Below, in pieces: positions 27,418 through 36,375 of a DNA stretch of 64,000 bases. The DNA lies in NCBI GenBank assembly GCA_019359375.1, contig JAHHHL010000014.1, positions 86,542-150,541 on the forward strand, in the 5' to 3' direction. The notes beneath the pieces were generated by a model, which was given only the letters and a program-made list of their open reading frames with translations, was not told where the DNA came from and made no database searches. Within the stretch, counting starts at the first letter, position 1. Each line of letters begins with the position of its first letter. This DNA is from Lyngbya sp. HA4199-MV5 (lineage in GTDB: Bacteria > Cyanobacteriota > Cyanobacteriia > Leptolyngbyales > Leptolyngbyaceae). Position numbers and translations under genes: made by a program.

Positions 27418-27501
27418 AGTAATTAGTTGTTAGTTTTTAGTTGTTAGTGTGAATGTACGTCCGATCTAAAAACCAACAACCAACCACTAACAACTTCCCC
27501 C

Positions 27502-28641
27502 ATGTCCGACCAGCGCATTACCATTTCGCTTTCGACCATCTTCAGCATTTTGCTCACCGTGCTGCTGCTGGTACTGCTGTGGCAGTTGCAGAGCTTGCTA
27601 ATTGTGCTGATGATCGCGGTGATCTTGGCGGCAACCCTTAGCCCGATCGTGGATTGGGCAGAAGGGCGTAGAGTCCCGCGTTGGCTAGCCGTCATTAGTG
27701 TGTACCTGACGCTGGTTGGTGGCTTTGTGGGGGCGGGGGTGCTGATTGGTCCAACGGTGGTAGAACAGACCGATCGCCTGATTACACAGATCCCGGTGTA
27801 TTCAGAAGCCCTGTTCAACTGGGTGCAGGGAATCGCCTTGAGACTGAACACGTCTCATCCTGAACTGGTGCCTCAGTTGGTTAATCCCCAGGCGTTAACC
27901 AATTGGGTCATTCGCTCCAGTCAGCAAGTGTTGCTGCGATCGTTTGGCTTAACGAAGAATATTGTCGGCGCGTTGTTTAGCGTTATTCTCGTTCTGCTGA
28001 TTTCGGGCTATATGGTGGCAGGCAGCAAAACACTCATTCAAGGCGTGGTGCAGTTGTTTCCCCATCCGTGGGATCGCCGTCTGGCTGCGCAGGTTAAACC
28101 TGTAAGCCGACGGATGGGTGGCTTTATTCAGGGCAGAGTCGTCGTTTCTGCCATTTTGGGCGTTGTCACCACTGTTGGGTTAAACGTGTTGGGCTTGTCG
28201 GAAGTATCCCTGGCGCTGGGCGCGATCGCAGGTGTCACCAATCTGATCCCCTTTGTGGGACCATTTTTGGGAGCGATCCCGGCACTCATTGTGGCGCTTT
28301 CGATGGGTGGAGTCACCTGGCTATGGGTATTACTGCTGTTTGCGATCGTCCAAAACCTGGAAAGCTACATTCTCGATCCCCTGCTCGTCGGCTCGTCAGT
28401 TAATATCCATCCTCTTTATCAGCTTTTAGCCGTGTTTGGTGGCACTCAGGTGTTGGGTATTCTCGGTGCCGTCATTGTGCCCCCGTGGGTCGCTGGAGCC
28501 GCTGTGCTGCTGGAGAATCTGTATCTTCGTCCCAAACGCATTGCCGAAGCCAGAGCGGTACAGGCACGATCGGCTGGCGTGAAAGAAGGGGCGATCGCAC
28601 GGGATCAGCCAGCCGTCACCAGTGAATTGATTCGCGGTTAG
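27502..28641 (+). CDS. AI-2E family transporter (PerM-like)
   Basis: A 379-residue membrane protein of the AI-2E exporter family. An N-terminal pair of helices (ILLTVLLLVLLWQLQSLLIVLMIAV region), a soluble domain of about 100 residues with VEQTDRLI, then four or more C-terminal helices with the family-typical segment IAGVTNLIPFVGPFLGAIPA. Substrates vary in this family (autoinducer export, sodium-proton exchange), so none is assigned. The terminal 40 residues are a charged cytosolic tail. A second, divergent member is at 52285. The 84-base gap from cysS holds an AACAACT-type repeat. Confidence 0.9.
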   Translation: MSDQRITISLSTIFSILLTVLLLVLLWQLQSLLIVLMIAVILAATLSPIVDWAEGRRVPRWLAVISVYLTLVGGFVGAGVLIGPTVVEQTDRLITQIPVYSEALFNWVQGIALRLNTSHPELVPQLVNPQALTNWVIRSSQQVLLRSFGLTKNIVGALFSVILVLLISGYMVAGSKTLIQGVVQLFPHPWDRRLAAQVKPVSRRMGGFIQGRVVVSAILGVVTTVGLNVLGLSEVSLALGAIAGVTNLIPFVGPFLGAIPALIVALSMGGVTWLWVLLLFAIVQNLESYILDPLLVGSSVNIHPLYQLLAVFGGTQVLGILGAVIVPPWVAGAAVLLENLYLRPKRIAEARAVQARSAGVKEGAIARDQPAVTSELIRG

Positions 28642-28748
28642 AGCCGCACGTTCTATCCAAAGAGACTGAGCTACCCATATTTCCCATCCCAGCGCTGCGA
28701 TTTCAGAGGAAAATGGACGAGAATGCTGTCTTTCTGGATTTCACGGTA

Positions 28749-29219
28749 ATGCTGACGATCGCCCTCACCGCAGACTCGATTAACACGCTTGATCTATCAC
28801 CGATTCAAACGATCGTAGACTCGCTTCTAAAGCAGGGCAGCCTCGCAACTCACGAACAGCAGCTTCAGTTTAAGATCGACTATCCTCAAGCGCCGGACGA
28901 TCCACGCGAACTGCCAGAAATTCCTGAAGTGCGGCTCTGGTTCATTCGACTGGATGCGCTCTATCCCTGGCTACCATTCTTATTGGACTGGAAAGCAGGC
29001 GAGTTAACCCGTTATACAGCCATGCTCGTGCCCCATCAGTTTCATCCCAAAGATGGCATTCAGTACAACCCCGAAGCGTTGGAAATCTTCGTGATGCACA
29101 AAATCTTTGTGCTGGCGACCTGGATGCAGCAACACGGCATGGACGGCAACGCTCGACTCAAAGCCATGACTCAAATGTTTGGCTATGAGATTGATAGTGC
29201 TTTTTTTGATTTGTTGTAG
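28749..29219 (+). CDS. CRR6-like NdhI maturation factor
   Basis: A 156-residue protein from ATG 28749. The remembered signature of the CRR6 (DUF1817) family is clear: IALTADSINTLDLSPIQ, DDPRELPEIPEVRLWFIRLD, YPWLPFLLDWKAGELTRY and NPEALEIFVMHKIFVL. In plants and cyanobacteria CRR6 helps assemble the NdhI subunit into the NDH-1 complex used in cyclic electron flow and respiration, so this protein should act in the cytosol or stroma side. An alternative ATG at 28713, with AGAGGA 3 bases ahead, would add 12 residues; I prefer 28749 on family length. It supports an oxygenic phototroph origin. Confidence 0.88.
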   Translation: MLTIALTADSINTLDLSPIQTIVDSLLKQGSLATHEQQLQFKIDYPQAPDDPRELPEIPEVRLWFIRLDALYPWLPFLLDWKAGELTRYTAMLVPHQFHPKDGIQYNPEALEIFVMHKIFVLATWMQQHGMDGNARLKAMTQMFGYEIDSAFFDLL

Positions 29220-29644
29220 AACAAACAACAGTCACGAGGACCTTACAGCGCGACCACCACTCTAATTGTTTGAATGCTACCCGTCTAGTGCGACTTGTGA
29301 CCAAATGCTGTGACTAAACGCGATGACCCAAACCCAAGCCAATTCCCTCGTTAGACTATTCAATGCGTTCAACAAACAAGGCACAAATCACGGCATAGAC
29401 AGCAAAAAAAGCAATTCCAACTACGAGTGGCATAGGACAATCCTCCTAATGTGCAATCACGAAGCTTAAAGGTATATTTTGACCATAAACGAAAGGTCTG
29501 AGATTAGTATTCCCCTAGCGGGGGATTATCCTAAAGCTGTTGTGAAAGACATGCCTTTACGCTTATTTCAGCACGCTTTAGAACATGTCTACTACCTTCT
29601 ACTACTGTACTACTACAAGTTGATCAAGCAGCATTCCGGGCAGT
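29220..29644. other. Spacer holding a 25-residue peptide gene
   Basis: The spacer between crr6 and the GmhB-like gene. Besides the minus-strand peptide gene (29356-29433), there is a small palindrome CCCCTAGCGGGGG near 29511. The plus-strand frame at 29479 is not supported. Confidence 0.5.
29356..29433 (-). CDS. 25-residue single-helix membrane peptide
   Basis: A 26-codon frame from ATG 29433 to TAG, with a strong ribosome site (AGGAGG, 6-7 bases upstream). It codes for MPLVVGIAFFAVYAVICALF followed by a short VERIE end: a single hydrophobic helix of about 20 residues with a charged C-terminus. It is the size of the tiny subunits of photosystems, cytochrome b6f, NDH-1 or cytochrome bd (CydX-like), but I cannot match it to a known one. 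The ideal Shine-Dalgarno and the clean topology make it likely to be translated. It is too short for usual gene finders. Confidence 0.7.
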   Translation of the reverse strand: MPLVVGIAFFAVYAVICALFVERIE

Positions 29645-30238
29645 TTAGATTGAGCCGCCAACCTGCTGCAAAATCCAATCTGCTGCCTGGGGAAGATCAG
29701 AGGCAATAAAGTTTGGCTTAGTGTGGTGCTGGTATGCGCCACTGAGGATGCGATCGCCGAATCCGGTCTGCACCAAAATACCCGTACAGCCTGCGTTATG
29801 AGCCATATCCACATCGGTTGCTTTATCGCCTACCATAAAGCTCGCTTGCAGGTCTAAGTCGTGATCCCAACAGGCGGCAACGAGCATCCCGGTGTTGGGC
29901 TTTCGCCAGGTACTCCAGCAGGTGTAGGCTGGCTCGGTGCCGCCTTCTAGTGCGCTGAGGTAGGGACAGTAATACAGCGCGTCGAGATAAGCTTCTGCTT
30001 CGGTTTGAAGCAAGTGGCAAAGGCGATCGTGCAGTGCGTCTACATGGCTGGCAGGATAATATCCCCTGGCAGGTCCCGATTGATTTGAAACTAAGCAGCA
30101 GAATAATCCTGCCTCATTCAAGCACCTGACCGCTTGAGCCACACCGGGGATCAGATGGAGATCGGTTACCTGGCGGATATAGCCAACTTCCTGGTTGAGA
30201 ACGCCATCACGATCGAGAAAAACGGCTCGTTTTGTCAC
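29645..30238 (-). CDS. GmhB-like HAD phosphatase
   Basis: A HAD-IIIA phosphatase resembling D-glycero-D-manno-heptose-1,7-bisphosphate 7-phosphatase. The nucleophile motif is AVFLDRDGVLN; VSNQSG is motif II; RKPNTGM carries the motif III Lys; and VGDKATDVDMAHNAG is motif IV. The family's zinc loop (normally four Cys/His in CPH...CDCRKP) is reduced here to CP and a lone C, so zinc is probably not bound. Two GTG starts are possible: 30253 (overlapping the upstream stop by 13 bases) or 30238 (GGAG about 9 bases ahead); I favour 30238. It directly follows a GT9 gene, suggesting joint work on a heptose-containing or similar glycan. Confidence 0.85.
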   Translation of the reverse strand: MTKRAVFLDRDGVLNQEVGYIRQVTDLHLIPGVAQAVRCLNEAGLFCCLVSNQSGPARGYYPASHVDALHDRLCHLLQTEAEAYLDALYYCPYLSALEGGTEPAYTCWSTWRKPNTGMLVAACWDHDLDLQASFMVGDKATDVDMAHNAGCTGILVQTGFGDRILSGAYQHHTKPNFIASDLPQAADWILQQVGGSI

Positions 30239-30240
30239 CC

Positions 30241-31203
30241 CTAGCTGCTCCACACTTTTTCCAAGACCGTCTGCGGCGAGATGTCTGCCATTTTACCCGT
30301 CAGAGATTTGATGCCGATAAAACGGTTGCTTTCAGGCAGCAATTTTTTGGGATCAGTGGGACCAAACAGTGCCAGCGTATAGGTTTTCACGGCAACCGCC
30401 AGGTGCATCGGCGCGCTATCAGTACACAGCATCAGGCTGGCTCCAGCAATCATCGCGGCTAGTTTGCCGATATCCGCAGGTGTCGTCACTTTCAGCTTGG
30501 GACTGGTTTCCTGTAGGGCGGCAACAAAGGCTGCGTCTTCAGGACCCTGCACCAGCACAATCGGAAGATCTGGCTGTCGGCGATCGAAGTCCTGAATAAT
30601 GCCTTTCCAACTGGCAACGGGATAGATTTTGTCGATCCCCTTGCTTTTGGCGAGTTGGCTAGACCCACCGTGAATCAGCACATAACCACTACTTTGCAGC
30701 CCCAACCGCTTTCGCTCGCCATCTGCCCATTCCAGATCTTTTGCAGGAACGCTCAACGCCAGTTCAGGAGTTGGGGTATGAATGTCTAACCCTTGCAGGA
30801 GATCATGGTACATCTGCGCGGCGTACTGGTTTTGCTTCAACGGCACGGCGCTCGTCAAAAAAGTCTTACCCGCACTACCTGCGTACCCAACGCGGTTTGG
30901 AATCCCGGTCAACCACAGCAGCAGACCCACCGTCCAGCGTTGACCCAGCGACAGGGCAATATCATACTCCCGCTCTCGAATGACACCCAGCAAGTTGCCG
31001 AGATCTGCCAAACTGTTGCGTTCCTTAAAGTCAAACACGATCGTGCTGTGAACCGCTTTAGAAACCCGATAAGCATCTTTTGCTCTGGGTTCAACCACCA
31101 CATCGATGTGGGCATTGGGATAGGATCGCTTCAGATCATCCAGGGTGGGGAAGAATAGAATTTGATCGCCAATTCCGCCAGGGACAAGGGCTACGATTCG
31201 CAT
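30241..31203 (-). CDS. Glycosyltransferase family 9 (heptosyltransferase-like)
   Basis: A 320-residue GT9 protein, the family of ADP-heptose:LPS heptosyltransferases. N-terminal MRIVALVPGGIGDQILFFPTL has the family's Gly-rich motif. The C-terminal nucleotide-sugar domain shows VLIHGGSSQLAKSKG and the conserved CTDSAPMHLAVAVKTYTLALFGPTDP. It should add a sugar to lipid A core or another glycan at the inner membrane face. The coupled downstream GmhB-like phosphatase suggests an ADP-heptose route, though many cyanobacterial LPS lack heptose, so the true sugar is uncertain. Start is ATG 31203. Confidence 0.9.
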   Translation of the reverse strand: MRIVALVPGGIGDQILFFPTLDDLKRSYPNAHIDVVVEPRAKDAYRVSKAVHSTIVFDFKERNSLADLGNLLGVIREREYDIALSLGQRWTVGLLLWLTGIPNRVGYAGSAGKTFLTSAVPLKQNQYAAQMYHDLLQGLDIHTPTPELALSVPAKDLEWADGERKRLGLQSSGYVLIHGGSSQLAKSKGIDKIYPVASWKGIIQDFDRRQPDLPIVLVQGPEDAAFVAALQETSPKLKVTTPADIGKLAAMIAGASLMLCTDSAPMHLAVAVKTYTLALFGPTDPKKLLPESNRFIGIKSLTGKMADISPQTVLEKVWSS

Positions 31204-31579
31204 AATAATTCTTTACGCTAATTCGCTCTTAATTTTACGTGAAGATACGGGAAAGTTTTGCGTCTTGCACGTCACCATACGGTCATAATTTGAAACGCCG
31301 TGCAGTGGAAGGACCGTGTGGAAACCCAGTACTCAACCTCAGCAGCGAGAAAGCAGAAAGCAGACGTTAAAGGCGGATCTGATCGCTGTGGCTGCTGGGT
31401 GCGAAGGGCGTTGCATACGCTTTCAACGTGCGCTCTGGCTCCAATCCCCCTGTAAGGTTACCATCGTTTACTCCTTTTCCTAAAAACCTTGGGGTTCTAA
31501 ATGCCGCTGTTCCTGAAATGAGGTTGATGTCGCTTGTGATGAACCATCCTTGATGATCTATAAACACTAGAGGACTGCC
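31204..31579. other. Divergent spacer, GT9 gene and ispD
   Basis: About 375 bases between divergent genes. A minus-strand frame (31367-31567) has no known motif and I leave it out. Near 31447-31494 the arms CCCC..AAGGTT and AACCTT..GGGG can pair, a possible leader hairpin for ispD. No clear promoter was placed. Confidence 0.4.
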
Positions 31580-32272
31580 GTGTATCTCTTGATTCCTGCC
31601 GCTGGTTCGGGTCGCCGTATGGGTAGTAACCGCAACAAACTCTTGCTGCCTCTGTTAGAAAAGCCTCTCCTGACATGGACGCTGGCTGCGGTCAAAGCGT
31701 CTCGATCGATTCGGTGGGTCGGCATGATGGGTCAGCCCGACGATTTTCCTGATTTCAAAGAGATTGTGCAGAGTCTAGGGATGACGAAGCGCGTTCACTT
31801 TATTCCTGGTGGCGCAACCCGTCAGGAATCGGTTTACAGAGGCTTGCAGGCATTGCCAGCCGTCGCAGAACGCGTGTTAATCCACGATGGTGCCCGTTGT
31901 TTAGTGACACCTGACTTAATCGATCGCTGTGCTGCCGAAATCTTCCGCTGTCCAGGGCTGATCGCCGCCATCCCGGTGAAAGATACCATCAAGGTGGTTG
32001 ATCCCACCACGCAACTCATTACCAGTACGCCCGATCGCCGTCAGCTATGGGCAGCCCAAACGCCTCAAGGGTTCGCAGTTGAGTCACTTATGCGCTGTCA
32101 CAACGAAGGTATTTCGCAAGGCTGGGAAGTGACGGATGATGCAGCACTCTTTGAACAATGCGGGTTGTCCGTAAAAATTGTGCCCGGTGAGGAAAGTAAC
32201 CTGAAAGTGACGACCCCGATGGATCTAGCGATCGCAGAGTTTATTTTGCGCCAGCGTGGTGCAGGCGTATAG
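31580..32272 (+). CDS. ispD: 2-C-methyl-D-erythritol 4-phosphate cytidylyltransferase
   Basis: A 230-residue IspD enzyme of the non-mevalonate isoprenoid pathway, joining CTP and methylerythritol phosphate. The CTP-binding loop is IPAAGSGRRMGSNRNK; VLIHDGARCLV is the second signature; AIPVKDTIKVV and AAQTPQGF follow, and TDDAALFEQCG is the fourth. The start is GTG 31580. It feeds carotenoid, chlorophyll phytyl tail and quinone synthesis. It ends 4 bases before the stop of the convergent TPR gene, so the two 3' ends nearly touch. Confidence 0.95.
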   Translation: MYLLIPAAGSGRRMGSNRNKLLLPLLEKPLLTWTLAAVKASRSIRWVGMMGQPDDFPDFKEIVQSLGMTKRVHFIPGGATRQESVYRGLQALPAVAERVLIHDGARCLVTPDLIDRCAAEIFRCPGLIAAIPVKDTIKVVDPTTQLITSTPDRRQLWAAQTPQGFAVESLMRCHNEGISQGWEVTDDAALFEQCGLSVKIVPGEESNLKVTTPMDLAIAEFILRQRGAGV

Positions 32273-32276
32273 GCGG

Positions 32277-33392
32277 CTATTTTCCTCGCTTCAAGTCCTG
32301 CAAGAGCGTGTTAACCTCTTTACTTGGTTTGCCCTGATCTTGATACAGGCGTTTCGCTTGTTCCAGCGCCGCGATCGCTTCGTCTTTACGATCGCGCTCT
32401 TGGAGTGCTTTGCCCAGCTTGTAATAAGCGTCAGGGTTTTGGGGCGCGGCAGATACAAACTGACGATAGGCGATGATGGCAGACAGGTAATCTTGCTTTT
32501 CCATGTAAATGTCGCCGATCGCGCTCTGCACTTCAGCCGGATCAGCTTTCAAGAACTGTGCCCGTTGGTAAAATTTGAGAGCGTTGCTGTACTGTCCTTT
32601 CGCGTACAAAACTTTGCCCATTTGAAGCGGAATGGCTGGATTGCGCGGTTCAACCTGTCCGGCTCGTTGAAAGGCAGCTAACCCCCGTTCGAGATTTCCC
32701 TGATCCAGCAGCGCCGTACCTAAACTGACCTGGATGCTTCCTTGTTTAGGAGCAAGACGAGCCGCCTGAAGCAGTGGTTTAATGGCATCTTGAGGGCGTT
32801 CTTGCTTGAGCAACAAATTGCCCATCAGTTCGTAGGGTCGGTAGTTACGGGGTTCTAAGGCGATCGCCCGTTGACAAACGCGCAGCGCCTCGGCGTAGTT
32901 TTCTTCCCGTGCAAGCACCACACCGAGAGCAATCTGAGCATTCATGTGGCGCGGCTCAAGCAGGGTTGCCTGTCGATAGGCTGTGATCGCCGCATCATTG
33001 TTACCCAGGCTTGCCTCACTAAAACCCAGAGCATAGTAGAAGTCAGCATTTTTTGGATCAAGGGCGATCGCCTGCTGATAGGCTGCGATCGCTTCTCGAA
33101 ACTTCCCCTGGTTCGCCTGCAAAAACCCAATGCCCGAAAAGATGCGTGGGTTTTGGCTATCCAGCTCGGCGGCTTGCTGATAGAGAGCGATCGCATCTGG
33201 AAGTTTGCCCGCATCAACCAGTTTGCGACCTTCCTGAAGCAACTCCGTCACCTTGCTATCGTCTGCCTTGTTGTGGGTGGGCTGCGCATGTACTAACTGC
33301 GGCGCGGTTACTCCGAGCAGCAGCACCAGGCTAAGAACCAGAGATTGTTGTGACCGCACGATCGCTCGTTCAAACATAGCTTTCAACCACAC
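32277..33392 (-). CDS. Exported TPR-repeat protein
   Basis: A 371-residue protein made almost wholly of tetratricopeptide repeats. A signal peptide (SLVLSLVLLLGVTAPQLVHA) is followed by about nine 34-residue units with the Trp-less TPR pattern (for example AIAAYQQAIALDPKNADFYY and AIKPLLQAARLAPKQGSI). TPR arrays are scaffolds for protein assemblies, here likely periplasmic. The first codon shown is GTG; ATG 33377 (five codons in) and a TTG between them are alternatives, and I cannot decide by ribosome site. A partner is not evident from the neighbours. Confidence 0.88.
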   Translation of the reverse strand: MWLKAMFERAIVRSQQSLVLSLVLLLGVTAPQLVHAQPTHNKADDSKVTELLQEGRKLVDAGKLPDAIALYQQAAELDSQNPRIFSGIGFLQANQGKFREAIAAYQQAIALDPKNADFYYALGFSEASLGNNDAAITAYRQATLLEPRHMNAQIALGVVLAREENYAEALRVCQRAIALEPRNYRPYELMGNLLLKQERPQDAIKPLLQAARLAPKQGSIQVSLGTALLDQGNLERGLAAFQRAGQVEPRNPAIPLQMGKVLYAKGQYSNALKFYQRAQFLKADPAEVQSAIGDIYMEKQDYLSAIIAYRQFVSAAPQNPDAYYKLGKALQERDRKDEAIAALEQAKRLYQDQGKPSKEVNTLLQDLKRGK

Positions 33393-33546
33393 TTCCGTTA
33401 TTTAATGCGGCAGACTGCTTCAATAACAGCTTGCCCAAATGACAGACAAATAAGATTACAGGAAAGGTTTCTACTTGGGAACCCCCATACCCGATCGCAG
33501 GTTCTCTCTTATGGCGAGGCTGCGATCGCCGCTTTCATCCACCCAG

Positions 33547-34098
33547 CTAGGCACTTGTTCGCAGTTCATCTAGTTTTGCCAGCACCTCAGCACTGTGGAT
33601 CGCTGGATTTACCCCTGTGAACGTTGCTCGCAAGACCCCATCTGGATCGACGATGTAGGTATGGCGCAGCGCCACAACGCCCATCCAGGAACCATAGCGC
33701 TTGCTCACCGCGCCATCGGTATCGGCTAGCAAGGGAAACTTGAGTCCTTCAGAATCGCAAAACTCGGCGTGAGACGACACTGAGTCCACACTGACACCCA
33801 AAATTTGCGCGTTGCGATCGGTGTACCTGGGCAAATCTTGCTGAAAGCGCCGTGCCTCCAGCGTGCAGCCAGAGGTGAAGTCTTTGGGATAAAAATAGAC
33901 GACGACCCATTTGCCCCGATAGTCTGCCAGCGAGACCGTCCCATCGCCTGTGTTTGTGGGCAGCGTGAACGCAGGAGCCGCTTGATTTAACGGGAGTTGC
34001 ACTCCGCCCAGAGCAAACGCTGCGATCGGCACACTAAACGCAGGCAGCAGAGCCAAAAATACGGTAGCAACCAGCTTGAAGAAAACGCGACGGGTCAT
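33547..34098 (-). CDS. Exported peroxiredoxin (BCP/PrxQ type)
   Basis: A 183-residue thiol peroxidase from ATG 34098. The first 30 residues are a signal or anchor segment starting MTRRVFFK, so it acts in the periplasm or thylakoid lumen. The peroxidatic Cys is C78 in YPKDFTSGCT. The usual PrxQ resolving Cys five residues later is Arg, but C114 (HAEFCDSEGL) fits the alternative helix-3 resolving position of BCP proteins. It should reduce hydrogen peroxide or organic peroxides with thioredoxin-like donors. It stands alone on the minus strand. Confidence 0.9.
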   Translation of the reverse strand: MTRRVFFKLVATVFLALLPAFSVPIAAFALGGVQLPLNQAAPAFTLPTNTGDGTVSLADYRGKWVVVYFYPKDFTSGCTLEARRFQQDLPRYTDRNAQILGVSVDSVSSHAEFCDSEGLKFPLLADTDGAVSKRYGSWMGVVALRHTYIVDPDGVLRATFTGVNPAIHSAEVLAKLDELRTSA

Positions 34099-34254
34099 GA
34101 AGATAGTGTCAGAACGACGACTTAACATAAGTTAGCATTGCCGATCGACTGCGCTTATGTCAAATTTCTGCTGAAGCACAAAACCATCCAGGGAATATTC
34201 CTGAATGGCTGCAATGTCCAAAGGGGCAGAATAGAGACTCAATGAGCGCTCAGA

Positions 34255-35043
34255 CTACTCAATGTTGATCGTGTTGGGTGATCCACCAGCCGGAGCACCC
34301 AGCAATGGTTTGCGGTAATCAGCGTAGAGGCGATCGCGCCAGCTAAAAAACGGCTCAAAAATGCCAACATCAGCAATGCCCGGTACACCTTTATCTTTGA
34401 GTGCCGCTGGAATGTCGAGATAGTCTCCACCCGGAAATTTCAAGTACATGCTCAAGCCAGCCACGGCAAAATCTGCCAGGGTAGGATGATCCGTCACTAA
34501 GTACGGTTGGTCATAGAGCAGGAAGCACAGCGATGCCAGATCACGTTTAATGGCTTCGGTCGCCGTTTTGATCGTGTCTGCACCGAACCCTACCCCCTGC
34601 CCCAACACACTTAGAAATTCGTTGGGAACAGCCCCAATCAGATTTCTGACGACATCAGGGACTGAACTCGGCAAAAACGCGGTGCGAAAACTCTGGCTCT
34701 GGTTCAAAGCACCAACGAGCGTCTTGCGAGCATTTAGACCGATCGATTCATCTGCCCATTGCTCGATTAACAGCGTTAAGCCACGGAGCTTTGGATCGGT
34801 GGAAATCAAGGGACGATCGGGATATTGCCGCTCTAGATACTCGGCGATCGCGGTGGAATCAGCAATCACCTGGCTACCATCTTTGAGTACGGGTACCTGT
34901 CGCTGCCCAGACATGCGGTATAGATCAATCTGACCTACACCCGGTGTCACTTCAAACTTGCGGTATGCCAGCCCTTTGTAATCGAGAATAAACCGCACTT
35001 TCTCAGAGTAATGGGACAACTCAAACTGATACAGCTCTAACAT
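34255..35043 (-). CDS. Glutathione S-transferase family protein
   Basis: A 262-residue GST. The N-terminal thioredoxin fold has LYQFELSHYSEKVRFILDYKG, with Ser and Tyr in the catalytic position, then the cis-Pro motif RQVPVLKDGSQVIADSTAI that binds the glutathione gamma-glutamyl group. The C-terminal helical domain follows (about 90-240) with LADFAVAGLSMYLKFPGG. It is expected to conjugate or otherwise use glutathione in the cytosol; the substrate is unknown. Start is ATG 35043. It is monocistronic as far as can be seen. Confidence 0.88.
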   Translation of the reverse strand: MLELYQFELSHYSEKVRFILDYKGLAYRKFEVTPGVGQIDLYRMSGQRQVPVLKDGSQVIADSTAIAEYLERQYPDRPLISTDPKLRGLTLLIEQWADESIGLNARKTLVGALNQSQSFRTAFLPSSVPDVVRNLIGAVPNEFLSVLGQGVGFGADTIKTATEAIKRDLASLCFLLYDQPYLVTDHPTLADFAVAGLSMYLKFPGGDYLDIPAALKDKGVPGIADVGIFEPFFSWRDRLYADYRKPLLGAPAGGSPNTINIE

Positions 35044-35465
35044 CGTGGATCTCCTGTGGGCGTTTGAGAAGCAGCACCGAACGGCTTCAGGCGTGACACA
35101 ACTTCGTAAGACTAGCCCAATCCTCCCTTAAATGCAAAGACAATGCAATCTGCTCAAAGAAACATCTAACCAGGCTGGGGGCGCAAATTGTAGCCATGCG
35201 TTCACCGCCACAGCACGACTTGAAGAGAGCGTCTAATGGAACGTGAGGACAAAAAGTAGATCCAACCCTAGACGGAGATAATGCGGCGCTCAGCTTTCTA
35301 TGCTTCATCTGTATCAAGCGCATCAGAACAATTGCGTGTTTTAGGCGGTGAGTTTTAGGCAGTGAAATGTCCTCCTGCATAGTGACTTAATCAAGGGCAC
35401 TGCAACGAAAGCTAACGCCTATACGCAATTTTCACGCTTGCACGCAGTAATCGAAGGAGATCGTT
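35044..35465. other. Divergent spacer, GST gene and Ser/Gln-rich protein gene
   Basis: About 420 bases between divergent genes. Promoters for both should be here, but I could not place them. No repeat or hairpin of note; the short minus-strand frame at 35087-35380 is not supported. Confidence 0.4.
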
Positions 35466-36314
35466 ATGACTATGCAAAAGAGACTTCTGGCACAAAAGAC
35501 AACAGCACTGTTGAGCGCGATCGCCGCTAGCAGTCTTTTGGGCTTGCCAGCGTTGGCGGGTAATCCTGCTGGTGCAACCAATGCAGGCTCCAACCAGGCT
35601 CAAGCACCCTCAAATGTTGACCAACCGCAATGTGTACCGTCCAATCAAGCCAATCAGCCGTCCACGACAGCAACGCCAGATGCTTCGGCTCCAGCGGCAG
35701 CCCAACTGCCGAATCAGTCTGATCCGAGAGCAGGCATTTCTCCTTCTGACCAAACGGTCTCTCCTTCTAACCAGACTACCTCTCCTTCTAACCAAACAAC
35801 TAGCGCTTCAGGTGTACAGCCAGTCGATACGGGTGATGCCAGTCGCCAAACCGCTTCCTATAATCGAGGCGGTTCGTATGGTGATGTACTCTCACAAGGC
35901 GGCGCTACGGCTGGTGGGTTTGCCAGTCAGCAGGTGTCAGCGGCTAACAACCCCAGTGCTTATCAGTCGTCCAGTAGTCGGATCAGTTCTAACGAAAAGC
36001 GTCCTAACTACGGCAACAGCAGTGCTGGGATGGATGGGAATATGAGTTCAACCATGCGCTCTAACGATTCGATGCGATCGACAACAGGTAGCCAGCCTTA
36101 TAACCAGTCGTCGCGTGCCACCGCAAGCACCACGATCGCTCTCTGTCCTAACGGAACGACTCCTCAGTCAGCTACACCATCAACGCGTCAAGCGCCCAGC
36201 CAACCAACGCTTGACGCTCAGCCGTCGCCATCTCAGCAAACGTCACCGCAACAACCGTCTGGTAACGAAACCCGTCAATCTCCCGCAGATGATAACGGCG
36301 GCAGAACCCGGTAG
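35466..36314 (+). CDS. Secreted Ser/Gln/Pro-rich low-complexity protein
   Basis: A 282-residue protein with a good ribosome site (AAGGAG, 6 bases before ATG 35466) and a clear signal peptide (TTALLSAIAASSLLGLPALA). The mature part is almost wholly disordered and rich in Ser, Gln, Asn, Thr and Pro. Residues of about 97-117 are three near-copies of a 7-residue unit (SPSNQTT), coded by 21-bp tandem repeats at 35757-35820. Only one Cys pair is visible (QPQCVP and LCPNGT). I do not recognise a family. A structural or matrix role is plausible but is inference. A perfect terminator follows. Confidence 0.8.
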   Translation: MTMQKRLLAQKTTALLSAIAASSLLGLPALAGNPAGATNAGSNQAQAPSNVDQPQCVPSNQANQPSTTATPDASAPAAAQLPNQSDPRAGISPSDQTVSPSNQTTSPSNQTTSASGVQPVDTGDASRQTASYNRGGSYGDVLSQGGATAGGFASQQVSAANNPSAYQSSSSRISSNEKRPNYGNSSAGMDGNMSSTMRSNDSMRSTTGSQPYNQSSRATASTTIALCPNGTTPQSATPSTRQAPSQPTLDAQPSPSQQTSPQQPSGNETRQSPADDNGGRTR

Positions 36315-36375
36315 TCTTGTCACGATCGCCGCATAGAAGGAAGTCAGCCTTCCGCCACGATCGCCTTAAAGCTTC

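Noticed and set aside
31367..31567. 66-codon minus-strand frame upstream of ispD
   Set aside because: No motif, no ribosome site and likely to be promoter DNA for the divergent genes.
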